Shown here: in pieces, positions 52,793 to 61,199 of the stretch | How positions within the stretch are numbered: position 1 is the first letter of the stretch | How the letters are laid out: the number at the start of each line of letters is the position of its first letter | Assembly: GCF_014696625.1 (NCBI RefSeq) | Contig: NZ_JACJQL010000001.1 | Location: 248,001-312,000, forward strand | DNA length: 64,000 bases | Source: Nostoc parmelioides FACHB-3921 | GTDB lineage: Bacteria; Cyanobacteriota; Cyanobacteriia; Cyanobacteriales; Nostocaceae | Reading direction: 5' to 3' | The notes under the pieces: generated by a model | Database searches by the model: none | What the model saw: the letters and a program-made list of their open reading frames with translations, nothing else | What the model was told of the DNA's origin: nothing | Made by a program: the position numbers and the translations under genes

Positions 52793-55228
52793 ATGAAACC
52801 TTTGGCAAGGAATGACTCAATTTCATTAAAATCTCACCCTATACAGCAATCATCACGGAATTTTCTGATTCGATTTATTCTTGGCGGTACAACTCTCATT
52901 GTCAGTATTTCTGCTTACTTTAGCTATTTAGCAGCCCGCAATATGGCACTAGCAGATATACAACAGAATGCTTTTCTGGAAGTACAAACAGGAGTTGATC
53001 AAATAGAGGCGTGGTTAAGTGTTCGCAAAGTCGAGGTAAAAACTTTAGCAAATACTCCAGCTGTACGCTCCTTAGATTGGGCCGTAGCAGAACCTTATTT
53101 AAAAACTGAAGTTGAGAGAATCAAAGAATTTTTCCTCTTCCAAATGTCAATTGCGGATGGTTCTTACTACACGACAAAGTCAGGACGCTCAAACAAAAAT
53201 GTCAAGGATAGAAAATACTTTCAACAGGGAATAGCAGGAAAAAGCAGTATTTCTGATCCTTTTATTAGCCGTTCTACAGGAATACCCTTGATTGCGATCG
53301 CTACTCCGATTCTATCAACTTCCAATTCACCCATAGGAGTGTTTCACGGTAGTGTCAAAGTTGACCATATTACAAAGGTGATCAATTCTCTCACCTACGG
53401 TAAAAATAGCTATGCTTTCGCCCTCAATTCCCAAGGGGAGGCGATTGTTCATCCTGACTCGACTTTAATGTCCACTATCGAAAAACCTGCCCCCAGTCTG
53501 CTGAAAATTAATGACCATAGTTTACAAGCGATCGCCCAACGCATGGTTAACAAACAGCAGGGAATTGAGTTAATGACAATTGACGGTAAACAAAAATATC
53601 TTGCTTATATACCATTAAAGGCTGCTAATTGGTCTGTGGCTTTGGTGATTCCCCGCGAAAATATTGAATCTCGGCTGCAATTTTTAGATTTAATTGCCTT
53701 GATTGTTGGCGGATTAACTATCACCATGATTACTGTTTTGTGGCGAGTGCAAGCTTTTGAACAGGCACAACTGAAAAAGTCTAAAGAGGCGGCTGATTTA
53801 GCTAACCATGCCAAAAGCGAATTTTTAGCTAACATGAGTCATGAACTGAGAACGCCTTTAAATGGGATTTTGGGTTGCGCGCAAATTTTGCAACGTTCCT
53901 CAAAATTACCTGAGCAAGAACAGCATCACATCAATATTATTGAACAATGTGGTTCCCATCTGTTGACCTTAATTAATGACATCTTGGATCTTGCCAAAAT
54001 TGAAGCCAAGAAACTAGATTTGCATGGCGAAGATGTGCATTTTCCGTCTTTTATACAAGGTATTGCCGAAATTTGTCAAATTCGTGCTGCACAAAAAGAT
54101 ATTTTGTTTATCTATGAAGCTGCCAGTAATTTACCTATATGGCTGCATATTGATGCCAAAAGGTTACGTCAAGTGCTGTTAAATCTGCTAGGTAATGCGA
54201 TTAAATTTACTGATCACGGTCAAGTTAAGTTGAAAGTTGAGACAATTGAGGAATCCTCTACGCAAAAACCAGTCAAACACCGTATTCGTTACTGTATAGA
54301 AGATACAGGCATTGGCATCACTGACGCAGAATTAAGCAAAATTTTCTTACCTTTTGAACAGGTAGGTGAAAAAAAGCGTCAGACGGAAGGGACGGGACTG
54401 GGTTTAGCTATTACTCGTCAGTTAGTGCAGATGATGGGAAGTGATATCCATGTCACAAGTCAAGTAGGACATGGTAGCACTTTTTGGTTTGAATTGGAGA
54501 TGGTAGCTACCAATGAATGGGTACAGTCAATGATGACTACCTCAGCCAGAAAAATCATTGGTTTTGAGGGAAATCCCCGCAGAATTTTGATAGTAGACGA
54601 TCGCTGGGAAAATCGTACAGTCTTGAATGATTTATTGCAACCATTGGGTTTTGAAATAGTGGAGGCTGTCAATGGTCAAGATGGTTTAGAACAAGCGATC
54701 GCTATTTCGCCAGACCTAATTATCACAGATTTACTCATGCCAGAAATGGATGGGTTTACATTAATTCAAAACCTGCGACAAATACCCCAGTTTGAGAATC
54801 TCAAAATTATTGTTTCTTCCGCTAGTGTTTTTGAATCTGATCAACATCGCAGCTTGGCAGTAGGCGGTGATGACTTCCTCAGTAAACCCATACAAGCAAA
54901 TGAATTATTGCGTCAATTAGAACGTCATTTAAATTTAGTCTGGATTTATCAACCTTCTGAGTCTGAAAATCAAGCAATCCCAGATGTAGTAACTCAAAAC
55001 AATAGTCCATCAGCACAATTAATTACTCCCCCACCAGAAGTATTACACGAACTGTTGACATTAGCGAAAAAGGGTAACTTTAACGCCATTATCAAATGTG
55101 CAGATCAACTAGAGGCAGAAGATACAAACTTTGCTACTTTCGCTCATCAACTTAGACAATTAGCCAGACAATTTGACGAGGATGCAATCCTTGATTTTTT
55201 GACACAATATGAGGTAGAAATGGCATGA
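52793..55228 (+). CDS. dCache sensor hybrid histidine kinase with receiver
   Basis: 811 residues with ATG start. A first membrane helix at about 27-47, a periplasmic dCache sensor (TNTP...VKDRKYFQQGIAGKSSISDP), and a second helix near 303-325 are followed by the HisKA H-box SEFLANMSHELRTPLNGILG. The HATPase has N, G1 (DTGIGI) and G2 (GTGLGLAI) boxes. A receiver lies at about 600-715 (ILIVDDRWENR, phospho-acceptor in LIITDLLMPEMDGF). A helical tail of about 90 residues resembles those following receivers in cyanobacterial hybrids. The stop overlaps the start of the next kinase gene (ATGA), so both are made together. Confidence 0.93.
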   Translation: MKPLARNDSISLKSHPIQQSSRNFLIRFILGGTTLIVSISAYFSYLAARNMALADIQQNAFLEVQTGVDQIEAWLSVRKVEVKTLANTPAVRSLDWAVAEPYLKTEVERIKEFFLFQMSIADGSYYTTKSGRSNKNVKDRKYFQQGIAGKSSISDPFISRSTGIPLIAIATPILSTSNSPIGVFHGSVKVDHITKVINSLTYGKNSYAFALNSQGEAIVHPDSTLMSTIEKPAPSLLKINDHSLQAIAQRMVNKQQGIELMTIDGKQKYLAYIPLKAANWSVALVIPRENIESRLQFLDLIALIVGGLTITMITVLWRVQAFEQAQLKKSKEAADLANHAKSEFLANMSHELRTPLNGILGCAQILQRSSKLPEQEQHHINIIEQCGSHLLTLINDILDLAKIEAKKLDLHGEDVHFPSFIQGIAEICQIRAAQKDILFIYEAASNLPIWLHIDAKRLRQVLLNLLGNAIKFTDHGQVKLKVETIEESSTQKPVKHRIRYCIEDTGIGITDAELSKIFLPFEQVGEKKRQTEGTGLGLAITRQLVQMMGSDIHVTSQVGHGSTFWFELEMVATNEWVQSMMTTSARKIIGFEGNPRRILIVDDRWENRTVLNDLLQPLGFEIVEAVNGQDGLEQAIAISPDLIITDLLMPEMDGFTLIQNLRQIPQFENLKIIVSSASVFESDQHRSLAVGGDDFLSKPIQANELLRQLERHLNLVWIYQPSESENQAIPDVVTQNNSPSAQLITPPPEVLHELLTLAKKGNFNAIIKCADQLEAEDTNFATFAHQLRQLARQFDEDAILDFLTQYEVEMA

Positions 55229-56520
55229 GAGCGACTGTAAACAACCAAAATTATTTTAGCGATAACTTACCAATCAAAGGCATAATTTTAGCTGTTGATG
55301 ATAATCCCAACAATTTACAAGTTTTATCGAGTTTTTTAGATAACTCTAGTTTTGAAGTTTGGGCAGCGCGCAGTGGTGAAAAAGCTTTACAAAGATTAGA
55401 AAATGATTTATTACCCGATTTGATTTTGCTAGATGTAATGATGCCGGGTATGGACGGTTTTGAAACTTGTCAACGTCTTAAAAGTGACGAGCGTTTTTGT
55501 GATATTCCCGTGGTATTCATGACTGCACTGTCAGAAGCAGCCGATAAAGTCAAAGGATTTCAACTAGGAGCAGTAGATTATATTACCAAACCTTTTCAGC
55601 ATGAAGAAGTATTGGTGAGAATAGAACACCAGCTAAAATTGCGCCATTTAACGGCAAGTTTAATCGCCAAAAATGCTGAACTGCAAAAAACTCAAACTCA
55701 ACTAATTCAAACCGAAAAAATTGCTAGTTTGGGTCAAATGGCAGCCGGGATTGCCCATGAAATTAATAACCCCATCAACTTTATTGTGGGCAACTTAACT
55801 TTTGTCCAGAAGTATGTACAAGAAGTAGTGAATTTACTACATCTGTATCAAAAGCATTTTTCCAATCCACCTGCTGAAATTAAAAATGCAATTAAACAAA
55901 TTGATTTAACCTATTTATTAGATGATTTATCTAATGTGATCAAATCAATGCGCGTAGGTACAGATCGCGTTCAAGAAATTGTCTCCTCATTAAACAAATT
56001 TTCTCGACACAGGGAAACAGGTAAGAAACTAGCTGATATCCACGAAGCAATAGAAAATACAATATTAATTCTCGGACATCGACTAAAAGCCAATGCTGAG
56101 CGTCCTGCCATTGAAATTGTGAAAAAATATGGTAATTTACCCTTAATTGAATGCTATCCCGGTGAAATTAGCCAGGTATTTATGAATTTAATTGCCAATG
56201 CCATTGACGCTATTGAAGAAACACAAAAAAATCAAAGCTACTACGAAATTGCTGAAAATCCTGGAGTCATCCACATCACAACTGAGCTAATTGGCAAACA
56301 AGCTATTTGCAAAATTGCTGACAATGGTGCAGGAATTAGTGAAGAAATCCAAAGTCAAATATTTAATGCTTTCTACACAACTAAACCCATCGGTAAAGGC
56401 ACTGGTTTAGGTCTATCGATAGCTTACCAAATTGTTACTGTTAATCATCACGGCAAAATATCATGTCATTCCCGACCAGGGGCAGGTCTAGAGTTTATGA
56501 TTGAATTACCCATAAATTAA
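55225..56520 (+). CDS. Receiver-histidine kinase
   Basis: 431 residues with ATG start. An N-terminal receiver (about 18-135: LAVDDNPNNLQ, phospho-acceptor in LILLDVMMPGMDGFE, Lys in YITKPF) is joined by a coiled coil to the H-box AAGIAHEINNPINFIVGN and an HATPase ([22 protein letters not shown]). Receiver-kinases of this order usually take phosphate from an upstream kinase. The gene overlaps that of the dCache hybrid kinase by four bases, which makes that protein the likely donor. It contains no membrane helix. Confidence 0.93.
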   Translation: MRATVNNQNYFSDNLPIKGIILAVDDNPNNLQVLSSFLDNSSFEVWAARSGEKALQRLENDLLPDLILLDVMMPGMDGFETCQRLKSDERFCDIPVVFMTALSEAADKVKGFQLGAVDYITKPFQHEEVLVRIEHQLKLRHLTASLIAKNAELQKTQTQLIQTEKIASLGQMAAGIAHEINNPINFIVGNLTFVQKYVQEVVNLLHLYQKHFSNPPAEIKNAIKQIDLTYLLDDLSNVIKSMRVGTDRVQEIVSSLNKFSRHRETGKKLADIHEAIENTILILGHRLKANAERPAIEIVKKYGNLPLIECYPGEISQVFMNLIANAIDAIEETQKNQSYYEIAENPGVIHITTELIGKQAICKIADNGAGISEEIQSQIFNAFYTTKPIGKGTGLGLSIAYQIVTVNHHGKISCHSRPGAGLEFMIELPIN

Positions 56521-56522
56521 TA

Positions 56523-56801
56523 TATAGCTGTTGACAGTTGACTGTTGTCTGTTGACAGACTTGAAAGCCTTTTATTGTCATGGTTGGCGTTGCTGATTAG
56601 TGGGATGATTTTTGTCTCACGCATTCGCCCTTGGCGTTCCCGAAGGGTAGGCGCAAAGACGCATTCGCCGCAAGGCGTTCCCGCAGGGTAGAATCAATAT
56701 TCTGCTTTGCAAAAAAGTCTCAATTCATCCCGCATTTATGCAACGCCATTGTCATGGTTTTATCTTAGCTTGATGTCCTAATCTATCTGGCTACGGCTAT
56801 A
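56523..56801. repeat. 105-bp dispersed repeat interrupted by a miniature element
   Basis: The two outer parts together match the intact repeat at 36319-36423. The left part ends in GCCTTTTATTGTCA and the right part resumes at GTTTTATCTTAGCTTGATGT. Between them lies the 162-bp element at 56586 plus one copy of its target duplication. The repeat starts three bases after the stop codon of the receiver-kinase gene. Confidence 0.85.
56586..56747. mobile_element. 162-bp miniature element with TIRs GGCGTTGC...GGGATGAATT
   Basis: The left end GGCGTTGCTGATTAGTGGGA TGATT and, reversed, the right end GGCGTTGCATAAATGCGGGA TGAATT are terminal inverted repeats of about 26 bp. The 12-bp direct repeat ATTGTCATGGTT flanks it exactly (56574-56585 and 56748-56759). 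The interior holds two near-copies of ACGCATTCGCC...GGCGTTCCCG. It encodes no protein and would need a transposase from elsewhere. Confidence 0.88.
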
Positions 56802-56902
56802 TTTGGCACAAATCAATTCAAAATACCCTACGGGAAGCTAAAGCTACAAGATACTCTACGGGTTCTCCGCAGGAGTACAAAATTCGCGCATTAAAGACAG
56901 TC

Positions 56903-56955
56903 ACCCACAAGTATCTGTAGGGTGGGCAATGCCCACCCTACAGATACTTGTGGGT
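56903..56955. repeat. 53-bp perfect palindrome
   Basis: Arms of 26 bp, beginning ACCCACAAGTATCTGTAGGG and ending in TGGGCA, are exact reverse complements around a single A. It sits between the convergent receiver-kinase and prcA genes. The central GTGGGCAATGCCCAC is shared with 47927 and 49754. It could be a two-way terminator or a DNA hairpin element. Confidence 0.8.
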
Positions 56956-57033
56956 ATTGCGGAGGGTGCAGGGGATGAAGGGGAAAATATGTAAAAGTTT
57001 TACCTAATCCCCAGTCCCCAGTCCCCAATCCCC

Positions 57034-59022
57034 CTAAAACCCAAGTTCAATAGTCAAGCTGCGAATCTTCCCTGTATCCGCCTGTGCTTTATCTGCTACT
57101 TCTAAAGTCCAGGTTCCTTGAGGAATTTTACCTTTCAAAGCTGTGAGTCCTGGTGTACTCACCTCATCGTAAGTTTGTTTGATATCATCTGCGCCTCCAC
57201 CTTTGCGGTCATGGAGGATGATTGGTAATACGCCACATTCTCCAGGGGGGTTGAGGCTAACTACTAAGTCACCGATGTAGGTATGCTCAATGTCTACCGT
57301 AACTTTGATAGATTTGATGGGGTTGGTGTTAGCGATCGCTAAACTGAGTTGAGATGTCTGCAAATCATTAATGGGGACATCCTGCACAGCTGTGAAAATA
57401 CTGACTGGCTCAGGTTGTGCTGGTAGTGCCAATTCTACCGCTTTGAGGGCATTGATCCGACCATAACCGTAAAATGGGCTACGGCCTTCAGCGTTATAGT
57501 TACCACCGACTGGATCTATGCGATCGCATGAGCGTTTAATAATATCTCTGACCTCATCCCAACGCAGATTTGGATTGCGGGAGAGAATCAAGGCGGCGAC
57601 ACCAGCCGCACCAGGACAGGCGCTAGAGGTGCCACCGAAACTATTTGTATAATTACCTGCTTGGTCACCGAGATTGGTATTACCGGAATTATAGCCGACT
57701 ACACCAGAGCGATCGGCAGTCCAAATACCAGGGGTTTGGGAAGGGTTACCGTTGTTGCTAGGAAAGGCACACCAAACGGCTTTACCAAAATCACTGTAAG
57801 CGCTTCTAGTACCAAAGTCGTTACAAGCTGCTACAGCTATTACCTTTTCATAGCTGGCGTAGCCGTCATTATCTACGCTTTCGTTACCATTACCCGCAGC
57901 GAATAAAATCACACATCCTTTGCCATTACGCCCCTTATTGATGGCATAGTCCATTGCTAGTCTTGTGGAATCGGGTAGAGGTACTTTCTGCTTGTGTAAG
58001 GGGTCTTTATCATCCCACCATGTACCATCTGGTGGCCCCCAACTACAGGAAATTACATCCGCACCATTTTGAGCAGCCCAGACAAAAGAGTCGGCTTCAT
58101 CTTGGGAACCCAGGGCGGAAACGAAACGAATGGGCATTAACTTAGCCCCAGGCGCTACCCCAGAAGCTCCAAAGTTGCCATTACCACAAGCTACACCTGC
58201 ACAAGCCGTACCGTGATTATCTCGGTTTCCTGGGGTGGGAAAGTTAGTTTTGCGTGTGACATCTCTAGGGGCGACAATCTTACCAGAGGAACGGAACTCT
58301 TCATGGTCAACATCCACACCATCATCAATAATGGCAATAATCGTTCCCGTACCATCGCTCAACTTCCATGCTGCCTCAACATTGGCATGAGCCTTGATAG
58401 TCTTACCCCCAATCGTGGTTTCCTTAAGGTGCCATTGCTGGGGAAATGCTTGACGTTGCCTAAATTCCCGCACCAATTCAGGATGACACAATTCCACCGA
58501 TTCCTCGTTGAGCAACCTTTCGGCAATATCAAAGATGGCTAAACCAGTATTGGGGGGTGCGCTGACAAAGTAGGCATTACGGGCGTATTCTAGTTGACGT
58601 TTAATTGTTAAGCCGTAGCGTCCCAAAATTTCTTGACAGAAACTAACGTCTTCTTCGTGGTCAAACTTCACAAAGAGGTTTTCTGTATAAACTATGGGTT
58701 GTTCAGTTACTGGGTCAATTAACACACGTCCAGCAAATTGGACTTCTGGTTCTTGGTTGAGAATTTCCCTGGCTGTGTCGCGCAAAGCACCATCCTGGCT
58801 CGGTTCTTTCACATGGAGAACCTCTACACCCGCTTGGCTGAAACGAGTTGATAACTCGAATTGATTGAGGATATTACGGGCTTGGGGGGAAACAGGGGCG
58901 ACTTCAAAGGGGCGATCACTGATTAGCGAGCTGCGGCTTTCAGTCCGGACTACAATATGATTTTCACTAATCGCTAGTTCGTACTGTTCACCGTTCTGAC
59001 CACCATAGCGGACATGAACCAT
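57034..59022 (-). CDS. prcA: Calcium-dependent subtilisin-like protease PrcA
   Basis: 662 residues with ATG start. It has an N-terminal prodomain (about 1-200), an S8 catalytic domain with Asp233 in AIIDDGVDVDH, His270 in RDNHGTACAG and Ser466 in SFGGTSSACPGAAG, and a proprotein-convertase P domain (about 545-662, IEHTYIGDLVVSLNPPG). The length, the kexin-like layout and the SWGPPDG segment match the Ca2+-dependent protease PrcA of Anabaena as I remember it. There is no classical signal peptide. The substrate range is unknown. The divergent gene at 59424 encodes a protein related to its prodomain and may be a regulator. Confidence 0.9.
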   Translation of the reverse strand: MVHVRYGGQNGEQYELAISENHIVVRTESRSSLISDRPFEVAPVSPQARNILNQFELSTRFSQAGVEVLHVKEPSQDGALRDTAREILNQEPEVQFAGRVLIDPVTEQPIVYTENLFVKFDHEEDVSFCQEILGRYGLTIKRQLEYARNAYFVSAPPNTGLAIFDIAERLLNEESVELCHPELVREFRQRQAFPQQWHLKETTIGGKTIKAHANVEAAWKLSDGTGTIIAIIDDGVDVDHEEFRSSGKIVAPRDVTRKTNFPTPGNRDNHGTACAGVACGNGNFGASGVAPGAKLMPIRFVSALGSQDEADSFVWAAQNGADVISCSWGPPDGTWWDDKDPLHKQKVPLPDSTRLAMDYAINKGRNGKGCVILFAAGNGNESVDNDGYASYEKVIAVAACNDFGTRSAYSDFGKAVWCAFPSNNGNPSQTPGIWTADRSGVVGYNSGNTNLGDQAGNYTNSFGGTSSACPGAAGVAALILSRNPNLRWDEVRDIIKRSCDRIDPVGGNYNAEGRSPFYGYGRINALKAVELALPAQPEPVSIFTAVQDVPINDLQTSQLSLAIANTNPIKSIKVTVDIEHTYIGDLVVSLNPPGECGVLPIILHDRKGGGADDIKQTYDEVSTPGLTALKGKIPQGTWTLEVADKAQADTGKIRSLTIELGF

Positions 59023-59214
59023 ACTTAATCTCCTACTATTAAGTTGATACTAAGCCTCTGTATTTTGTGTGTGATTTCTTGAGTGATGCACACATAAGAC
59101 GCAGCTTAGAATAATTTCCTGTGGATACAAACTATCGGTCTGGCTTTCCAGAATAGAGTTTACGGAAATTCAAAATTCATCTGAACGGCAACTTACTCAC
59201 ATTTTTGTGGTCTA

Positions 59215-59313
59215 GGCTAATACGTGCCTAAATTGCATAACTCTAATAAGGGATGTTGACTGTTGACTGTTAACAGCCCTCACGATGGATTATGCAAATT
59301 AAAAGCAGAATAG
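59215..59313. mobile_element. Miniature inverted-repeat element, STRR-cargo family, in the prcA upstream region
   Basis: GCTAATACGTGCCTAAATTG CATAA at the left, three TGTTGAC/TGTTAAC heptamers, then CCCTCACGATGGATTATGCA and AATTAAAAGCAGAATAG at the right. It matches the 15590 element over both termini and the inner flanks. It lies in the 401-bp gap between the divergent prcA and propeptide-like genes; the rest of that gap is AT-rich with nothing else evident. Confidence 0.7.
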
Positions 59314-59423
59314 TGTACCTAATTCGTTATCTGTGATTGACACTGCTCCCAACTTTCTCATAGCTATTTTCAATTTATGAGCAGAAGTAGTTCATTACCT
59401 AAAATCATTAGAATTTAAAAAGA

Positions 59424-60002
59424 ATGTTTTATTTTCCTGGTGAATTATTTTTACAGGCGTACTCTCTACCTTTAATTGCAGAAGTGAGACCCCAAAGAGA
59501 CTATTTTATTGAGTATCCCCAACAAATTCCTGTTGGCACAAAAGCGAGTGTCTTCTACAATCGCCAGTCTGGATACTACGCCGCACATTATAAACAAGCT
59601 AGCACCATACCATCCCAGGCTATTTTAATTTTGAATGAGGGCGAGGAAGCGATCGCTATTTTTCCCGGCGAACCCAATTCAGGAAGCCAGAATATTGGCA
59701 ATCCGGACACTTTGAGTCCGGTATATACTCTAGAAAATCACGCAACGCTAGCTGTGCCTACTGGTATGGTTTTTATCCGCTTTACAGAAGGTGTTGATAT
59801 TGAATCACAACAAGCTGCCATCAATCAAGCAGGTTATGAAGTAGCACAAACCCTAGCCTATGCACCTAACGCTGGTTGGCTGCGTGCCAAAACAAACAAA
59901 ATTGCTGATGCCCTCAAAGGGATAACTCAACTATCAGCTATAAATCATGTGGAGAATGTCGAACCACAAATGCTGATGGAAAGAGAACTACGGGAGAAGT
60001 AA
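59424..60002 (+). CDS. Stand-alone PrcA-propeptide-like protein, candidate protease inhibitor
   Basis: 192 residues with ATG start. Residues 1-100 are a beta-rich region (YPQQIPVGTKASVFYNRQSG, AIFPGEPN) of unknown type. Residues 112-186 align with PrcA residues 110-188. Shared points are MVFIRFTEGVD with NLFVKFDHEED, LAYAPNAGWLRA with LEYARNAYFVSA, and HVENVEPQMLME with ELCHPELVRE. Subtilisin prodomains are intramolecular chaperones and tight inhibitors, and stand-alone homologues (I9-like) inhibit subtilases. The protease catalytic domain is absent. It is divergent from prcA with a 401-bp gap. An inhibitor or folding factor for PrcA is the simplest inference. Confidence 0.65.
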   Translation: MFYFPGELFLQAYSLPLIAEVRPQRDYFIEYPQQIPVGTKASVFYNRQSGYYAAHYKQASTIPSQAILILNEGEEAIAIFPGEPNSGSQNIGNPDTLSPVYTLENHATLAVPTGMVFIRFTEGVDIESQQAAINQAGYEVAQTLAYAPNAGWLRAKTNKIADALKGITQLSAINHVENVEPQMLMERELREK

Positions 60003-60126
60003 AAAATAATCATAAATTTTCTAAACATCTATCTCAGGTATGAAATAAATTTATTACTAGAGATAGTCGTAACAAAAATTTACATTTATTAAAATATGTT
60101 TATGTGTGTTTCCAAATTAATGGCGC

Positions 60127-60153
60127 AATTCCCAATAGCAAGTATTGGGAATT
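60127..60153. terminator. Stem-loop in the gap after the propeptide-like gene
   Basis: Perfect 10-bp arms AATTCCCAAT and ATTGGGAATT around AGCAAGT. It lies 124 bp past the plus-strand gene and about 200 bp past the convergent DUF928 gene. No clear T-run follows in either direction. Confidence 0.4.
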
Positions 60154-60174
60154 CTTAATCACCCAATTCCGTGT

Positions 60175-60317
60175 TAAGGGACTTCCAGAGAAAAAGTATT
60201 CCAAATGTAGGGTGCGTCAGTATGAATAAGTTCTTGGTGTAGTTAGGTTTTTTGACACTGACGCACCCTACTAAACTATCAATTTTGGATAATTTATTTT
60301 TTGGTGTTCCCTAAAGC
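60175..60317. mobile_element. Miniature inverted-repeat element, GTGCGTCAG family, fuller copy
   Basis: The outer ends TTAAGGGACTTCCAGAGAAA and, reversed, TTTAGGGAACACCAAAAAAT form long imperfect terminal repeats that both end in ATTCCAAA/ATCCAAAA. The inner arms GTAGGGTGCGTCAG and CTGACGCACCCTAC form a second palindrome. It is homologous, in inverted orientation, to 29091-29188. A terminal fragment also occurs near 6424. Confidence 0.72.
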
Positions 60318-60355
60318 TGAGTTCTATATTTTTAGCCGCTTCTGCCCCAACAGTA

Positions 60356-61126
60356 TCAGCGAACAATCGCAGCAGAAGCAGGGTTGTGTAGGTTAACTTG
60401 TTTGAGTAAGTCAGTCCAAGCGGATGTGATTTGTGAATCTATCGTTTTGGGATTTTGGATTTGTTCTCCTAAGGTTGTCAAAGCGTTGTACCAGATGCCA
60501 TTTTTAGCAAAAAAAGCTGCTCTTTCTAGAGGAGTTTTGGCTAATTCCAGTTGCTTTTGTAGAGTTGAGTTTAAAGCAACTTGTGTCATTGAGCCGCGAA
60601 CGTAGACGGAAGCTGAGGGTTTTTCTGGGTCACAATAAACAGAAAAAGTCCAATAATAAGATTTACCAGCAACGAGGGGGGTTTGAGGCTTGGCGGTTAG
60701 GCTGATAATTCCTGGTGGTGTTTCTGAGGGATTAAATTTGGTCTGATAAATGTAATTATCTGCTTCGTCTTGAATGACAAACTCAATAGGAACCTTGGGG
60801 GTGAGTTTGTCAGGTACAAAAAACCAAAATGTTGGGTTTTTATCTGTGGATTGTCCCCAAACTGATTCTTTCGTTCCTGTACTAGTTATGGGAACTAAAG
60901 CTGTGAGGGTTTCATACTGCTTACAGGGGCCGCGACTTCCGCCACCTCTGCGTCGTCCTCTGGGTTCCCCTGGTTTCTCTTGGGCTGTGGGAGGGACATA
61001 ATTAATTCTAATGGTTGATGTTAGGGTTTGTGCCTGCCCAATTTGCTCAATTCCAGGTACATTAAATATACCTAAGGCGATCGCACAGATAAGAGTGGTA
61101 GTTGAAAACCGAAATACCTTTTTCAT
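60356..61126 (-). CDS. DUF928 family protein, exported
   Basis: 256 residues from the ATG at 61126; a TTG at 61153 would add nine residues ahead of the signal peptide. The signal peptide is FSTTTLICAIALGIF to about residue 33. An Arg/Gly-rich stretch (RGRRRGGGSRG) and GPCKQ follow, then a beta-rich DUF928 domain (PTFWFFVPDK, YYWTFSVYCDPEKPSASVYV) and a helical end (AKTPLERAAFFAKNGIWYNA). DUF928 proteins are cyanobacterial, of unknown role, and often lie near CHAT, CHASE2 and DUF1822 genes, as here. Confidence 0.87.
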   Translation of the reverse strand: MKKVFRFSTTTLICAIALGIFNVPGIEQIGQAQTLTSTIRINYVPPTAQEKPGEPRGRRRGGGSRGPCKQYETLTALVPITSTGTKESVWGQSTDKNPTFWFFVPDKLTPKVPIEFVIQDEADNYIYQTKFNPSETPPGIISLTAKPQTPLVAGKSYYWTFSVYCDPEKPSASVYVRGSMTQVALNSTLQKQLELAKTPLERAAFFAKNGIWYNALTTLGEQIQNPKTIDSQITSAWTDLLKQVNLHNPASAAIVR

Positions 61127-61199
61127 AGCAGAAACCGTTGTGTCATCAACCAAATTACTGGTTTTTTATTTGCCTCATCTTTTAATACACTTCCTCTGC

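Noticed and set aside
56586..56747. A decayed transposase gene.
   Set aside because: Only 162 bp long, with no open frame; terminal repeats and target duplication show a non-coding miniature element.
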